Shown: piece after piece, positions 53,447 through 61,918 of the stretch | Position numbering within the stretch: the stretch's first letter is position 1 | How the letters are laid out: each line of letters starts with the position of its first letter | Notes under the pieces: generated by a model | The model's database searches: none | What the model was told of the DNA's origin: nothing | What the model saw: the letters and a program-made list of their open reading frames with translations, nothing else | Translations under genes and position numbers: made by a program | Source: Bryocella elongata | Lineage (GTDB): Bacteria > Acidobacteriota > Terriglobia > Terriglobales > Acidobacteriaceae | NCBI RefSeq assembly: GCF_900108185.1 | Contig: NZ_FNVA01000008.1 | Coordinates: 1 to 64,000, forward strand | Direction: 5' to 3' | Length of the DNA stretch: 64,000 nucleotides

Positions 53447-54262
53447 TTAGCCGAATAGCGATCCCTGTCCGCCATCATCGTTCTTCTTTGGGTGTTTTGC
53501 GGGCTTTGGCTTGGTGAGCTTTGGCTGTTCCGCGGCTTGCTCCTCCTCGCATGCGATCTCGTCGGCGGAGATCTCTTCCAGCAGGTCGGCTTCGGTATTG
53601 CGGACGTTGCCTACCTTGTCTCCGACGCGCCAGGCGGTCATCTCTTCGGCGGGGAAGGGGCGGAGGAGGTCGAGCGGAAGGCGGTCGTCTTCACTTGTCT
53701 CGGAGCCTAGCCAGCGGTCGTAATCCCGGCGCGGGATGATGACGGGCATGCGGTTGTGGATGGGCTCCATCAGCTCGTTGGGGTCGGTGGTGATGATGGT
53801 GAAGGTCTCGAGCCACTCGCCCTCGTCGTCGCCGTGGCCGGGCTCCTTCCAGCGATCCCACAGGCCGGCGAAGGCATAGAGCGAGCCGTCGCGCATGGCG
53901 ATGGCGTGGGGATACTTGGACTTTGGGCCGAGCTTCTGCCACTCATAGAAGGCGTCCGCGGGAACGAGGCAGCGGCGCTTGCGGAGTGCCTCGCGGAAGC
54001 TGGGCGTGGTGGCGAGGTCTTCGGCGCGGGCGTTGAAGCGCATCGCGCCTTCCCGGCTGGACTTGGCCCAGATGGGGATGAGTCCCCAGCGGAGCATCAC
54101 GACCTCGTGCTCTCCGGTGGTGGGAGACAAACGCACTACGGGCTGGAAGGTCTGCGGGGCGACGTTGAAGTTCGCGCCGAACGGAGGTAGCGAGTCTTCA
54201 TCGACGCCGAACCAGGCAGCGATGGCCTTGCGCGAGGATTTGAGGGCGTAGCGGCCGCACAT
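53447..54262 (-). CDS. SRAP (SOS response-associated peptidase, YedK/HMCES-like)
   Basis: This 271-residue protein begins MCGRYALKSS, with catalytic Cys2 that forms a thiazolidine link to abasic sites. NFNVAPQTFQPV, RFNARAE, CLVPADAFYEW and HNRMPVIIP are the SRAP signature blocks. It protects abasic sites in single-stranded DNA. A Lys/Pro-rich tail follows (about 245-271). A copy of its first 68 nt lies 393 nt upstream, with a Phd-like gene between (see the pseudogene entry). The start codon is 2 nt after the antitoxin stop. Confidence 0.93.
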   Translation of the reverse strand: MCGRYALKSSRKAIAAWFGVDEDSLPPFGANFNVAPQTFQPVVRLSPTTGEHEVVMLRWGLIPIWAKSSREGAMRFNARAEDLATTPSFREALRKRRCLVPADAFYEWQKLGPKSKYPHAIAMRDGSLYAFAGLWDRWKEPGHGDDEGEWLETFTIITTDPNELMEPIHNRMPVIIPRRDYDRWLGSETSEDDRLPLDLLRPFPAEEMTAWRVGDKVGNVRNTEADLLEEISADEIACEEEQAAEQPKLTKPKPAKHPKKNDDGGQGSLFG

Positions 54263-54264
54263 GG

Positions 54265-54543
54265 TCAGTTGTGGAGGATCATGGACGAATCGAGGGACTC
54301 GCGGTGTAACGCGATGCCAGCGGCTACATCCTCCGCGAAGGTCTCGTCCTGCACGGCCTGTTCCTTCGATTCGAGGAGGGCGATGCATTCCGCCAGCGAG
54401 CGGGGCTCGGGCGTCGGGGATGTGAGGACGGCGACGGGCACTGAATCTCGCTCGATTACGACGGAGGTGTCACTTGTAAGGCGGGACAACACCGTACGAA
54501 GATCCCGCACGGCCTCGTCGATCGGGATGTGTATCGTCGCCAT
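54265..54543 (-). CDS. Phd/YefM-type antitoxin-like protein, orphan
   Basis: This 92-residue protein has a Phd/YefM-like core: HIPIDEAVRDLRTVLSRLTSDTSVVIERDSVPVAVLTSP. Such proteins bind DNA as dimers and neutralise a partner toxin. No toxin gene is next to it. It sits between an intact SRAP gene and a duplicated SRAP 5' end, so it seems to have been placed there by a duplication or insertion. It is probably translated together with SRAP. Confidence 0.78.
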   Translation of the reverse strand: MATIHIPIDEAVRDLRTVLSRLTSDTSVVIERDSVPVAVLTSPTPEPRSLAECIALLESKEQAVQDETFAEDVAAGIALHRESLDSSMILHN

Positions 54544-54588
54544 GGTGCGATTGTAGCGCTGAGGATGCGTGGTGTGGAGGCGGATCGC

Positions 54589-54656
54589 CTTCATTGACGC
54601 CGAACCAGGCAGCGATGGCCTTGCGCGAGGACTTGAGAGCGTAGCGGCCGCACATG
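54589..54656 (-). pseudogene. Duplicated 5' fragment of the SRAP gene
   Basis: These 68 nt match 54196-54263 with three differences and encode MCGRYALKSSRKAIAAWFGV. After about 23 codons the frame departs from SRAP. The two copies flank the Phd-like gene as direct repeats, like a target or tandem duplication scar. Confidence 0.85.
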
Positions 54657-54728
54657 CACTCAGGAGATCAGAGCGACCATAGAACCGCAAGCTGCGACCG
54701 AGTCTGAAGTCAGAGTAGACTGCTGCGC

Positions 54729-55502
54729 ATGGCTCGCAGGGTGTTTGTTCGCCGCTTCTTCCTTGTTTCCGCTGTCGCGTTGGTTTCGGTGCTTTCAGGT
54801 TCACTGTCCTCCGCCGAGGGCTTCGATAAGCCGGTGCGGAAGGTGGTGCTTGACCTTGGGCCATCGCCGAATCAGCCCGATTATCCGAATCTCCACGTGA
54901 GGGTCTCCTGCTACTACTACCCAACGTTCATGGTGAAGGAGTGGGATGACGACGGCAACAAGGGGTCGATGCGCGTCTCCGTGCTTCACGTGTCGTCGGA
55001 GCATGCTCCTGCCTGCGCGCGAGCGCTTCGACGCGAGGAGAAGGTGGTTGCCGCAGAGGGATTCGGCTACTGGGGAACGAAGGGAGAGCTTCTTTTCCTC
55101 CTCGCACCGGATGGTGAAGGCGCCGGGATTCTCTTCGACGCCTTTGATTTGGTGAGCAAGAGAAAGATCTATGCGGACGCTTTGCGGTTCAACGTTGAGC
55201 CCGCATTCGGGAAGTTGCCGGATGGACGAGTGTCGATGCGCTATGAGCGCATCTACTTCGCGAAGTGCTCGCTGATGGATACGGGGCCGAATGGCGGCGC
55301 GTCGTGTTTGCGTCAGGTGAAGCTAAGAACTGGCTTGGGGAATGTGCCGATGCCGAAGTGCAAGGGTTACGGACAGGATGGCGATCTGTTCAATGACGCG
55401 AAGGACCCCTCGCTCATCGGGTATCCGGTTGAGGTGGTCCTGTCGCCGAAGTCGCAGAGGAAGATTCTGGCGGGACCGGTCCATTGCTTCGCGGCGCAGT
55501 GA
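54729..55502 (+). CDS. Exported protein of unknown function
   Basis: This 257-residue protein has a signal peptide (basic MARRVFVRR, then FFLVSAVALVSVLSG). The mature part is beta-rich with cysteines near residues 61, 97, 178, 193, 211 and 253, which could form disulfides. No family is recognised. The gene lies alone between SRAP and pncB. Confidence 0.72.
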   Translation: MARRVFVRRFFLVSAVALVSVLSGSLSSAEGFDKPVRKVVLDLGPSPNQPDYPNLHVRVSCYYYPTFMVKEWDDDGNKGSMRVSVLHVSSEHAPACARALRREEKVVAAEGFGYWGTKGELLFLLAPDGEGAGILFDAFDLVSKRKIYADALRFNVEPAFGKLPDGRVSMRYERIYFAKCSLMDTGPNGGASCLRQVKLRTGLGNVPMPKCKGYGQDGDLFNDAKDPSLIGYPVEVVLSPKSQRKILAGPVHCFAAQ

Positions 55503-55549
55503 GGCGGATGTGTCGCGCCTTCAGCGCTCAGATTTCTGGCGCGTGCATA

Positions 55550-55604
55550 CCCAGGCCTTCGGCCTGGGCTGGTATGTTGTCGGGCCTGTGGCCCTCATAC
55601 CAGC
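55550..55604. repeat. Double-hairpin REP-like element at a convergent gene end
   Basis: CCCAGGCC-TTC-GGCCTGGG (55550-55568) is followed by GCTGGTATG (55568-55576) pairing with CATACCAGC (55596-55604), with GGGCC-TGT-GGCCC inside the second stem. All stems are perfect. The right arm supplies the last codons and stop of pncB. The element fills the gap between two convergent genes and could stop both transcripts. Confidence 0.75.
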
Positions 55605-56938
55605 ACCGGCGTCTCTTCCAGCACGGGTGAGCCGAAGACTCGGCGGTAGCGGGCGATGTAGTTCGCGGGGCCGGTGGATTTGCTGGGGTTGTCGGAGAGC
55701 TTGACGGTGGGGATGCCGTCTGCGCTGGTGACCTTGCAGACGAGGGAGATGGGTTCGAGGGTGTCTTCGCCTCTGGGGTGGCAGTCGCGGAAGTCGTTGG
55801 TCAGGAGAGTACCCCAACCTGCCGAAAAGCGGATGCGGTTGCGGAAGTAGTCGTGCAGTTTGACGATGGTGTCGGCGTCGAGGCCGTCGGAGGCGATGAG
55901 GCGTTTGGCGCGTGGGTCCTGGCCGCGTTTCAGGAGCCAGGCGATGTACTCGTCGCCGGCCTCGAAGGGGTCTTTGGAGTCGACGCGTTCGCCGGTCCAG
56001 TTGGCGACCCAGGCTGGGGCGTTGTCGAGGAACTGGGTGGTGCCGAAGGTGTCGGGCAGCATGATGAGGAGCGCGCCGCCGTAGCTCTGCTGCCAGAGCT
56101 CTAGGACCTTGTACTGGCTCGCGCGTAGCTCATCGTCGGAGCCGCGCGATGCCATCGCGGCCATCGCCATCTGCAGCTCGTGCGCGTTGGTGCCGATGGC
56201 TTCGAGATCGTGTTTGTAGGCGAGCGCGGTGTTGGAGGTGCCGGTGAAGCGCTCCTCGCCGGGGGAGTCGGTGGCGCCGCGGCCGTGGTTGAGCGTGGCC
56301 TTGAGAGCCTGGACGCAGTACTCCTGCCAGAGGAAGCTGTGGCGGCGTCGGGTGCCGAAGTCGGAGAGGCGGAGGCCTTCGACGTGCTGGAGCTTCTCGA
56401 TCTTGTCCCAGAGGCGGGTCTTGGCGCGGGCGTAGAGGACGTCGAGCTCGAGCTCATTGAGGGTGGAGAGCGCGGAGCGGGTCTTCATCTCGCTGACGAT
56501 GGCGAGGGCGTAGACCTCCCACATGGTGACCTCGGTCCAGAGGCCGGAGAAGCGGACGATGAGCTGCCCGTCGGCTTCGGTGATGGTGTAGTCGGAGAGG
56601 CGGAAGTCGCGCTCCAGCCATTCGAGGAAGGCGGGCGAGAAGATCTGGCGGACGCCGTAGAAGGTGTTGCCGGCCAGCCATACGAGCTCGGACTTGCGGA
56701 GGCGGAGGCCGCGGACGTGCTCCATCTGGTCGCGGAGGGCCTGGGCACCGATGCGGTCGGCGAGGCGGACCTTGATGGTGCGGTTGTGGATCTCGCTGGT
56801 CACCGGAACATTGGGGAAGTTCTTCCAGATGAACTGCAGCATGAGGAGCTTGTAGAAGTCGGTGTCGAGCAGGGAACGCACGATGGGGTCGAGCTTCCAG
56901 TTGTGGTTGTGCGCGCGCTCGGCGAAGTTGACGTTCAT
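55595..56938 (-). CDS. pncB: Nicotinate phosphoribosyltransferase
   Basis: This 447-residue enzyme makes nicotinate mononucleotide in NAD salvage. It has LLDTDFYKLLMLQF at the start, FSGLWTEVTMWEVYALAI, FGTRRRHSFLWQEYCVQAL with the phosphorylated histidine, and HDYFRNRIRFSAGWGTLLTND. Length and motifs fit bacterial PncB. ATG at 56938 is chosen; a weaker frame extends to 57097. A heptamer copy (56952-56972) lies just upstream. The 3' end falls in a REP-like element. Confidence 0.95.
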   Translation of the reverse strand: MNVNFAERAHNHNWKLDPIVRSLLDTDFYKLLMLQFIWKNFPNVPVTSEIHNRTIKVRLADRIGAQALRDQMEHVRGLRLRKSELVWLAGNTFYGVRQIFSPAFLEWLERDFRLSDYTITEADGQLIVRFSGLWTEVTMWEVYALAIVSEMKTRSALSTLNELELDVLYARAKTRLWDKIEKLQHVEGLRLSDFGTRRRHSFLWQEYCVQALKATLNHGRGATDSPGEERFTGTSNTALAYKHDLEAIGTNAHELQMAMAAMASRGSDDELRASQYKVLELWQQSYGGALLIMLPDTFGTTQFLDNAPAWVANWTGERVDSKDPFEAGDEYIAWLLKRGQDPRAKRLIASDGLDADTIVKLHDYFRNRIRFSAGWGTLLTNDFRDCHPRGEDTLEPISLVCKVTSADGIPTVKLSDNPSKSTGPANYIARYRRVFGSPVLEETPVLV

Positions 56939-56951
56939 GAAAACCGATTCT

Positions 56952-56972
56952 AGATGCTCGATGCGAGATGCG
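56952..56972 (-). repeat. Heptameric repeat, copy F
   Basis: AGATGCTCGATGCGAGATGCG holds about three imperfect ATGCGAG units, 14 nt upstream of the pncB start codon. Confidence 0.6.
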
Positions 56973-57073
56973 TGGTCCTGCCGGACGGGCCCACTGCGCG
57001 TGGGGCGGGTGCTTCGCACCTTCATTCGGCTTCGCTTGGCCCTCCCGTTGGTCGGGATTCGAGTCTTATTTTG

Positions 57074-57125
57074 TGACAAGGGTACTTGACATGACAAGCG
57101 ACCTTGACGTAAAGTTTGCTTGTCA
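57074..57125 (+). promoter_or_regulatory. Promoter and likely autoregulatory operator of the XRE operon
   Basis: TTGACA (57086-57091) and TAAAGT (57110-57115) are 18 nt apart and form a sigma70-type promoter. TGACAAG occurs at 57074-57080 and 57092-57098, and its complement CTTGTCA at 57119-57125; CTTGACATGACAAG is nearly palindromic. The sites surround the promoter and would suit repression by the HTH protein of the same operon. Confidence 0.6.
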
Positions 57126-57147
57126 GTGAATGATTCTGGAGGCGGGT

Positions 57148-57582
57148 ATGTTGCGGTGGTGGATGGGGAGATGTTCGGCGACGCCGGCGGCGAAGCGGTA
57201 TCAGCGGAGTGTGGTGCAGTTCCTGGTGGCGTATGCGGTGGTGCTGCTGTGTGCGTCGTGGTTTGTGAAGCATGACGGGCACGAGCGGTTCTTCCTCTAC
57301 TTCTGGTCGGTGATTCCGGCGGTGCCGATCATCGGGATCATTGTGCGGATGGGCCGTTATCTGAGCGAAGAGACAGACGAGTTTCTGAAGCTGCAGAAGA
57401 TGCATGCTCTGCTGGTGGGGTTAGGGGCGCTGCTGGGGGCGCTGGTGGTCGACGACTTTCTGCGTGCGTTTGCGCATGCACAGGGCTTTGGGCCGTTCGT
57501 GTTGTTCACCATCTTCGCGGTGGCGAATGGGCTGGCGCAGCTGGTGCAGTACCTGATGAACAGGACGCAGAGCGATGAATAA
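57148..57582 (+). CDS. Four-span membrane protein next to XRE regulator
   Basis: This 144-residue protein has about four hydrophobic helices (near 24-42, 52-70, 88-106 and 115-135). No named family is certain, but this membrane protein plus small XRE pair is common in bacteria. GGAGGCGGGT precedes ATG 57148. Its last 8 nt overlap the regulator gene, so the two are translationally coupled. It may be the protein that the regulator controls. Confidence 0.82.
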   Translation: MLRWWMGRCSATPAAKRYQRSVVQFLVAYAVVLLCASWFVKHDGHERFFLYFWSVIPAVPIIGIIVRMGRYLSEETDEFLKLQKMHALLVGLGALLGALVVDDFLRAFAHAQGFGPFVLFTIFAVANGLAQLVQYLMNRTQSDE

Positions 57583-57766
57583 CCGGCTGAAGGATCTGCG
57601 GGCGGAGCGCGGGTGGTCGCAGGCGTTTCTCGCGGAGAAGCTGGAGGTCTCGCGGCAGAGCGTGAACGCGATTGAGACGGGGAGGTACGATCCGTCGCTG
57701 CCGCTGGCGTTCAAGATCGCGAAGCTGTTCGGGATGCCGATTGAGGCGATCTTTCGGGAAGAGTAG
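57575..57766 (+). CDS. Small XRE-family transcriptional regulator
   Basis: This 63-residue protein is a single HTH: LKDLRAERGWSQAFLAEKLEVSRQSVNAIETGRYDPSLPLAFKIAKLF. It has no sensing domain. It overlaps the membrane protein by 8 nt. Repeated TGACAAG/CTTGTCA sites around the operon promoter suggest autoregulation. Confidence 0.93.
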   Translation: MNNRLKDLRAERGWSQAFLAEKLEVSRQSVNAIETGRYDPSLPLAFKIAKLFGMPIEAIFREE

Positions 57767-57857
57767 CGGGGCCTTGCGGTGCGTGCGTGAGGGAGAGCTG
57801 GTACAGAAGCAGATCCTCTCCGAGAAGGACAGCAAGAACGGCAACGGTAAGGGCAGA

Positions 57858-57882
57858 CGCAGATTCCCTTCGGGAATGACAA
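57858..57882. repeat. Short palindromic intergenic repeat, copy 2
   Basis: ATTCCC-TTC-GGGAAT (57863-57877) lies in the same core as 139-163. The surrounding AAGAACGGCAACGG and AACAAGAAAGACAAG runs are purine-rich and low in complexity. It sits between the XRE gene and the next small gene. Confidence 0.6.
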
Positions 57883-57929
57883 CAAGAAAGACAAGAGCAA
57901 CGGCAAAGGCAAGGGTGAGGAGGCTGGTG

Positions 57930-58115
57930 ATGAAGTTCTTTTGCAGGGATCGACGGAATGTTGGGGCGTGGGTAGCGGTGAGCGTGGGGATATTGAGTGC
58001 TACGCACTCCGCTCATACTGGGCACCACCTCAGCGGATGGTGGTGCGCTGGGCTGGCGGTGGGGATGCTGATTGCGGCGGGCGTCGGATTGTTGCTGCGG
58101 CGGCGTTGCGCGTGA
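57930..58115 (+). CDS. Small two-span membrane protein
   Basis: This 61-residue protein has two hydrophobic helices (about 14-30 and 37-55), a basic start (MKFFCRDRR) and end (LLRRRCA), and histidines between the helices. GAGGAGG precedes the ATG. No family is recognised. It lies downstream of the XRE operon and upstream of an alpha/beta hydrolase. Confidence 0.6.
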   Translation: MKFFCRDRRNVGAWVAVSVGILSATHSAHTGHHLSGWWCAGLAVGMLIAAGVGLLLRRRCA

Positions 58116-58207
58116 CAAGTGTCATGCGCGTTAGGTGGCAAAGATCCATGGTGCAGCGCGCGAGGCCGCGCGAGCATGAAGTACATCGAGGGTTGAAGGA
58201 GCGAGGC

Positions 58208-59134
58208 GTGACGAAGTTTCTGCAGATTCTGGCGACGATTGCGTTTGTGGTGGGAGGCATCATGCTGTTGTGCGCTCCGGCGCCGGCGCAGACGGCTGTG
58301 GTGATGAAGGCGTCGAGCGGAGAGTTCACGCCGACGCGCTTTACGGTGGTGGATGAGGGCAAGGCGGGCGCGCCCGATGTGGTTTTGATTCCGGGGCTAT
58401 CGAGCTCGCGCGCTGTGTGGGACGCCGAGGCGAAGCTGCTGGCGCCGAACTATCGGCTGCACCTGGTGCAGGTGAACGGCTTTGCTGGGCAGGCTGCGGG
58501 GCCGAACGCTACGGGCGAGATCCTGCCGGCAATTGTTGACGAGCTGCACGGTTACATCGCTGCGGCAGGGATGCATCCGGTGGTGATGGGGCACTCGCTG
58601 GGCGGGCTGCTGACGCTGATGCTGGCAGCGAGGTATCCGGGAGACGTGCGGAAGCTGGTGATTGTGGATACGCTGCCGTTTTATGCGCTGCTGTTCGGCT
58701 CGCAGGCGACGGTGGAGACGGTTCGGCCGCAGGCGGAGGCGATGAAGCAGCAGATGCTGTCCATTCCGGACGAGCAGCTTGCGATGGTTGCCCCGATGAT
58801 GGCGCACCAGCTGGTGAAGGATGCCGATGGAGCGAAGATTGTGGGCGCGTGGTCGGTGTCGAGCGACCGCAAGGTGGTGGCGAACGCGATGGTCGAAGAC
58901 ATGCTGACGGACATGCGGCCGGTGCTGGGGTCGATCAAGACGCCTGCGCTGGTGCTGTACGAGCATGATCCGACGTTGACCATGCCGAATGCGGACAGGT
59001 ACGAAGCGCTGATGAAGTCGAGCTATCAGCCGATGCCGAATGCCACGCTGGTGCGGGTGGATGACTCGCGGCACTTCATCATGTACGACCAGCCGGCGAA
59101 GTTCGATGCGGTCGTGGAAGGGTTTCTGAAGTAA
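58208..59134 (+). CDS. Exported alpha/beta-hydrolase
   Basis: This 308-residue protein has a signal peptide (ending APAPAQ) and an alpha/beta-hydrolase fold: PGLSSSRAVWD for the oxyanion region, the nucleophile elbow GHSLGG, and a late DDSRHFIMYDQP where H is the catalytic base. The acid is probably in YEHDPT. Substrate unknown. The start is GTG at 58208 with GAAGGAG upstream. Confidence 0.87.
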   Translation: MTKFLQILATIAFVVGGIMLLCAPAPAQTAVVMKASSGEFTPTRFTVVDEGKAGAPDVVLIPGLSSSRAVWDAEAKLLAPNYRLHLVQVNGFAGQAAGPNATGEILPAIVDELHGYIAAAGMHPVVMGHSLGGLLTLMLAARYPGDVRKLVIVDTLPFYALLFGSQATVETVRPQAEAMKQQMLSIPDEQLAMVAPMMAHQLVKDADGAKIVGAWSVSSDRKVVANAMVEDMLTDMRPVLGSIKTPALVLYEHDPTLTMPNADRYEALMKSSYQPMPNATLVRVDDSRHFIMYDQPAKFDAVVEGFLK

Positions 59135-59243
59135 GCGGGGAACGGGGTGAGCTTCCTGCCAGCTCCCTCTGCAGCTCGCGCCTCCGATCTCTCAGCGGAC
59201 GGAAGACGTGGTCCCTTGTGACGGATGGGCGAAGAGGGAGCGG

Positions 59244-59984
59244 TTAAGCCAAGAGGGGGTTGGGGTTCGGAATGGACGGCTGGGGCAGGCACTCGAAGCC
59301 GGGTTGGGCGAAGAGGTATCCCTGAAACAGGCGGACTCCGTGTTCCGCGAACCAGGCATATTCGTCGAGGGTTTCGACGCCCTCGGCGATCATGTCGATT
59401 CCGAGATCGTGGCAGACGCCGAGGATGGCGCGGACGATCGACTGGCGCGGTCCAAGGGATGCGATGTTGCGCACCAGTGTCATATCGAGCTTGAGCTGGT
59501 CGGGTTGGAGGTCAGCGAGGAGGTTCAAGCCGGAGTGGCCGGCCCCGAAGTCGTCGATGGAGATTTTGATTCCGAGACCACGGTACTCGTCAAGCAGCTG
59601 GGCGAAGTGGGCGTGATCGTCGATGACCTCTCCTTCTGTGACCTCGAGGGTGATGCGATCGAGGGCGAGATGGTTGAGGTTAGCGGCCTGAATGGTCGAG
59701 AGGATGGCTTCTGGAGACGAAAACAGGCTCCGGGGAAGCAGGTTGAGATTCAGGTCGCAAGGGAGGCCGAGGTGGCATGCCAATTCGATGGCTGCGACAC
59801 GACAGCTGGCATCGAAGGAGTGGAGATTGACGGCTTCGACTCGCTGAAAGACTTTGAACGCGGACTCATTGGCCCGGCCGCGCACCAGAGCTTCATACGA
59901 GACTGTCTTCCGATCAACGACATCAACGATGGGCTGATACGCGAAGGTGATGTCTGCATGGTGCGGTGACGGATTGGGGGTCAT
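59244..59984 (-). CDS. EAL-domain c-di-GMP phosphodiesterase
   Basis: This 246-residue single-domain protein hydrolyses cyclic di-GMP. Key residues are present: E31-A-L-V-R, N79 (NLNLLP), E114, D144-D145 (IDDFGAG), K165, E201 (EGVET) and Q221 (FQGYLFAQP). The set looks catalytically complete. Its ATG overlaps the stop of the BLUF gene (ATGA), so the two are coupled and probably act as a light-controlled pair. Confidence 0.92.
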   Translation of the reverse strand: MTPNPSPHHADITFAYQPIVDVVDRKTVSYEALVRGRANESAFKVFQRVEAVNLHSFDASCRVAAIELACHLGLPCDLNLNLLPRSLFSSPEAILSTIQAANLNHLALDRITLEVTEGEVIDDHAHFAQLLDEYRGLGIKISIDDFGAGHSGLNLLADLQPDQLKLDMTLVRNIASLGPRQSIVRAILGVCHDLGIDMIAEGVETLDEYAWFAEHGVRLFQGYLFAQPGFECLPQPSIPNPNPLLA

Positions 59985-60448
59985 GCCGACATTTTGAACA
60001 GTTGCTGAGGAGCGGGCAGTTTTGTGCGCCAGCGTCCCTCGCAGAAGGCTTCCAGAAGCTTGCGGGCACGGCCGTTCACGATGGGCTGAATGGATTGAGT
60101 GCGGTCGGAGAAATCCCGGGCGCCGAGCATATCCGCGAGTTGCTGCTGAGAGAGGCTCAGGAAACCCATGGACCAATCGCTGAAGGCACGACGGTGGATG
60201 GACTCCGAGATGATGCGGGTCACCCGTGTGTGGCGGGAGTCCTGGCTGATTTTTTCGTAGGTGTGAATTACGTCGGCGGGGCGGCCTTCCAGCACCTGAA
60301 AGAAGTTACCTTCCACATACAGAAGGACGCCTGTGACGCCGCAGCGCTGGTTGTTCTGTTGCGAGCGCTGGAGCAGCTTTGCAAGTTCCACCGTGGTGTA
60401 ATCGTGCACTGCTGCGCTCGCATAGATGCAATGCATAAGTTCGCTCAT
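59981..60448 (-). CDS. BLUF-domain blue-light photoreceptor
   Basis: This 155-residue protein has a BLUF domain (about 3-97): Y9 (IYASAA), N32/N33 (QQNNQRCGVTGVLLY), Q51 (FFQVLEG), W92 and M94 (DWSMGF) are the flavin-pocket residues. A helical C-terminal extension (about 100-155) may pass the signal on. It binds FAD and responds to blue light. Directly coupled to an EAL gene, it resembles a split form of BLUF-EAL proteins such as BlrP1. Confidence 0.93.
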   Translation of the reverse strand: MSELMHCIYASAAVHDYTTVELAKLLQRSQQNNQRCGVTGVLLYVEGNFFQVLEGRPADVIHTYEKISQDSRHTRVTRIISESIHRRAFSDWSMGFLSLSQQQLADMLGARDFSDRTQSIQPIVNGRARKLLEAFCEGRWRTKLPAPQQLFKMSA

Positions 60449-60578
60449 CGCAGGCCCCTCATTACATCTCGAGAATACCTGTTGGGCCGGGATTCAGGGT
60501 GCCCTGTCCCTACAACCTTGGTCGAGGGGCACCGATGTTGTGTGTGCAAAGTTCGGAATGACGACGGCCCTGGTCTCG

Positions 60579-61703
60579 CTAGTGCGCTGTGGTCTCGTCA
60601 TACAGGGGATCGGGATAGAGGACGCGGACGATCTCACCGATGACTTTGGGGCCATTGTCTCCGTTGGTGAAGATGACGGCTCCGATCTGTTTGCCGGGGA
60701 CGAAGAAGGCGAGGGTGTGGAAGCCACTGTCGGAGCCGGAGTGGTCGACGATGGTGACGCCGTTGTGATCGAAGACCTGCCAGCCGAGGCCCATGCCGGC
60801 GGAGAAGTGGCAGGGCGTGTTGGAGGCTTCGAGCTTGCAGAGGGCTTCGGAGTCCTTCGCGGGGACCCAGTTGCGGCTCATGGTCAGGCGCTGCTTCGCG
60901 AGCTCAGGGGTGACGCCATCGTTGTGCATGACGCTGACGACGAATTTGGCGTAGTCGCCGACGGTGGTGCGGACGAGATCGGCGGCGTTCCAGGTGGAGG
61001 TGAGCTGGGGCTCGAAGTAGCCGTCCTGGCCCGATGGAAGGTGGCCGTAAGGCGCGGCGATCCTGCCGGTGAACCACGGCTGCGTGGTGTAGGCGGTGTC
61101 CTTCATGCCGATGGGGCCGAAGACGTTCTCCTGCGCGAGCTGGTCGAAGGGCTTCTGCAGCTTGTTCTGGGTGAAGCGCGCGACGTAGAAGTAGCCTTCG
61201 CCGGAGTAGCCGGTCTGGGTGCCTGGCTCGAACTTGAAGGTGAGGACCTTGTTGGTCATGCGCCGCCAGTTGGCGAAGCCGGTCTGGTGGGTGAGGCAGA
61301 GCCGGGGCGTGAGTTCCTTGGTCCAGGGATTGTCCTTGATGTCGGGATCGACCCAGTAGGGAGAGATGGGCTCGTCGAGCGTGAGCTGGTTCTTCGAGGC
61401 GAGGCGCAGGATGGTTTCGGCGGTGATTGGCTTGGTGAGCGATGCGATGTTGTAGAGGGTCTGGCCGGTGGCGGGGATGCCTGGGCTTTGTTCGCCGGAG
61501 ACGACGGTCCAGGCGACCTTGCCATCGGCGATGTAGGCGACGGCGGCGCTGGGGACATTGTTGGCCTTGAGCCATTCAGGAAGGCGTTGCTGGAGCTGGG
61601 TGCGAAGGTCTCCGGCGGAGGGAGATGCGGACTGGGCGACGCTGTGAAGTGTCAGCTGGGCAAGAGTCACGAGTGTTGCGATGCCTGCGGTTCTGATGCG
61701 CAT
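60579..61703 (-). CDS. Secreted serine hydrolase, class C beta-lactamase fold
   Basis: This 374-residue protein has a signal peptide (ending HSVAQS). The catalytic SxxK is in IASLTK, the YxN-type motif is YSGEG near residue 170, and a late HSGSDSG replaces KTG. This is the pattern of beta-lactamase-family esterases and D-amino acid peptidases rather than a true resistance enzyme. GAGAGGAAAG precedes ATG 61703. It is divergent from a chemoreceptor. Confidence 0.87.
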   Translation of the reverse strand: MRIRTAGIATLVTLAQLTLHSVAQSASPSAGDLRTQLQQRLPEWLKANNVPSAAVAYIADGKVAWTVVSGEQSPGIPATGQTLYNIASLTKPITAETILRLASKNQLTLDEPISPYWVDPDIKDNPWTKELTPRLCLTHQTGFANWRRMTNKVLTFKFEPGTQTGYSGEGYFYVARFTQNKLQKPFDQLAQENVFGPIGMKDTAYTTQPWFTGRIAAPYGHLPSGQDGYFEPQLTSTWNAADLVRTTVGDYAKFVVSVMHNDGVTPELAKQRLTMSRNWVPAKDSEALCKLEASNTPCHFSAGMGLGWQVFDHNGVTIVDHSGSDSGFHTLAFFVPGKQIGAVIFTNGDNGPKVIGEIVRVLYPDPLYDETTAH

Positions 61704-61918
61704 GAACTTTCCTCTCCGAGGTGCTCCAGCTGATACGCGGAACGGTGGAGGGATGTTCCGGATGTCTGTCATAACACGACGGCTAAGTACCACGGGTAGC
61801 AGGTTCCGGGGACGGACGATGCGGGGCCTGGCACAGAATTCGGGGATCTTCATGGGGCTGGCCGTTCATCGGACTTCCATGAGAGAAAGGATTCCCGCAG
61901 TGAGTCGATAGGTTAAGG

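Noticed and set aside
60579-61703. Antibiotic-resistance beta-lactamase
   Set aside because: The KTG motif is replaced by HSGSD and the context is not resistance-related, so an esterase or peptidase role is more likely.
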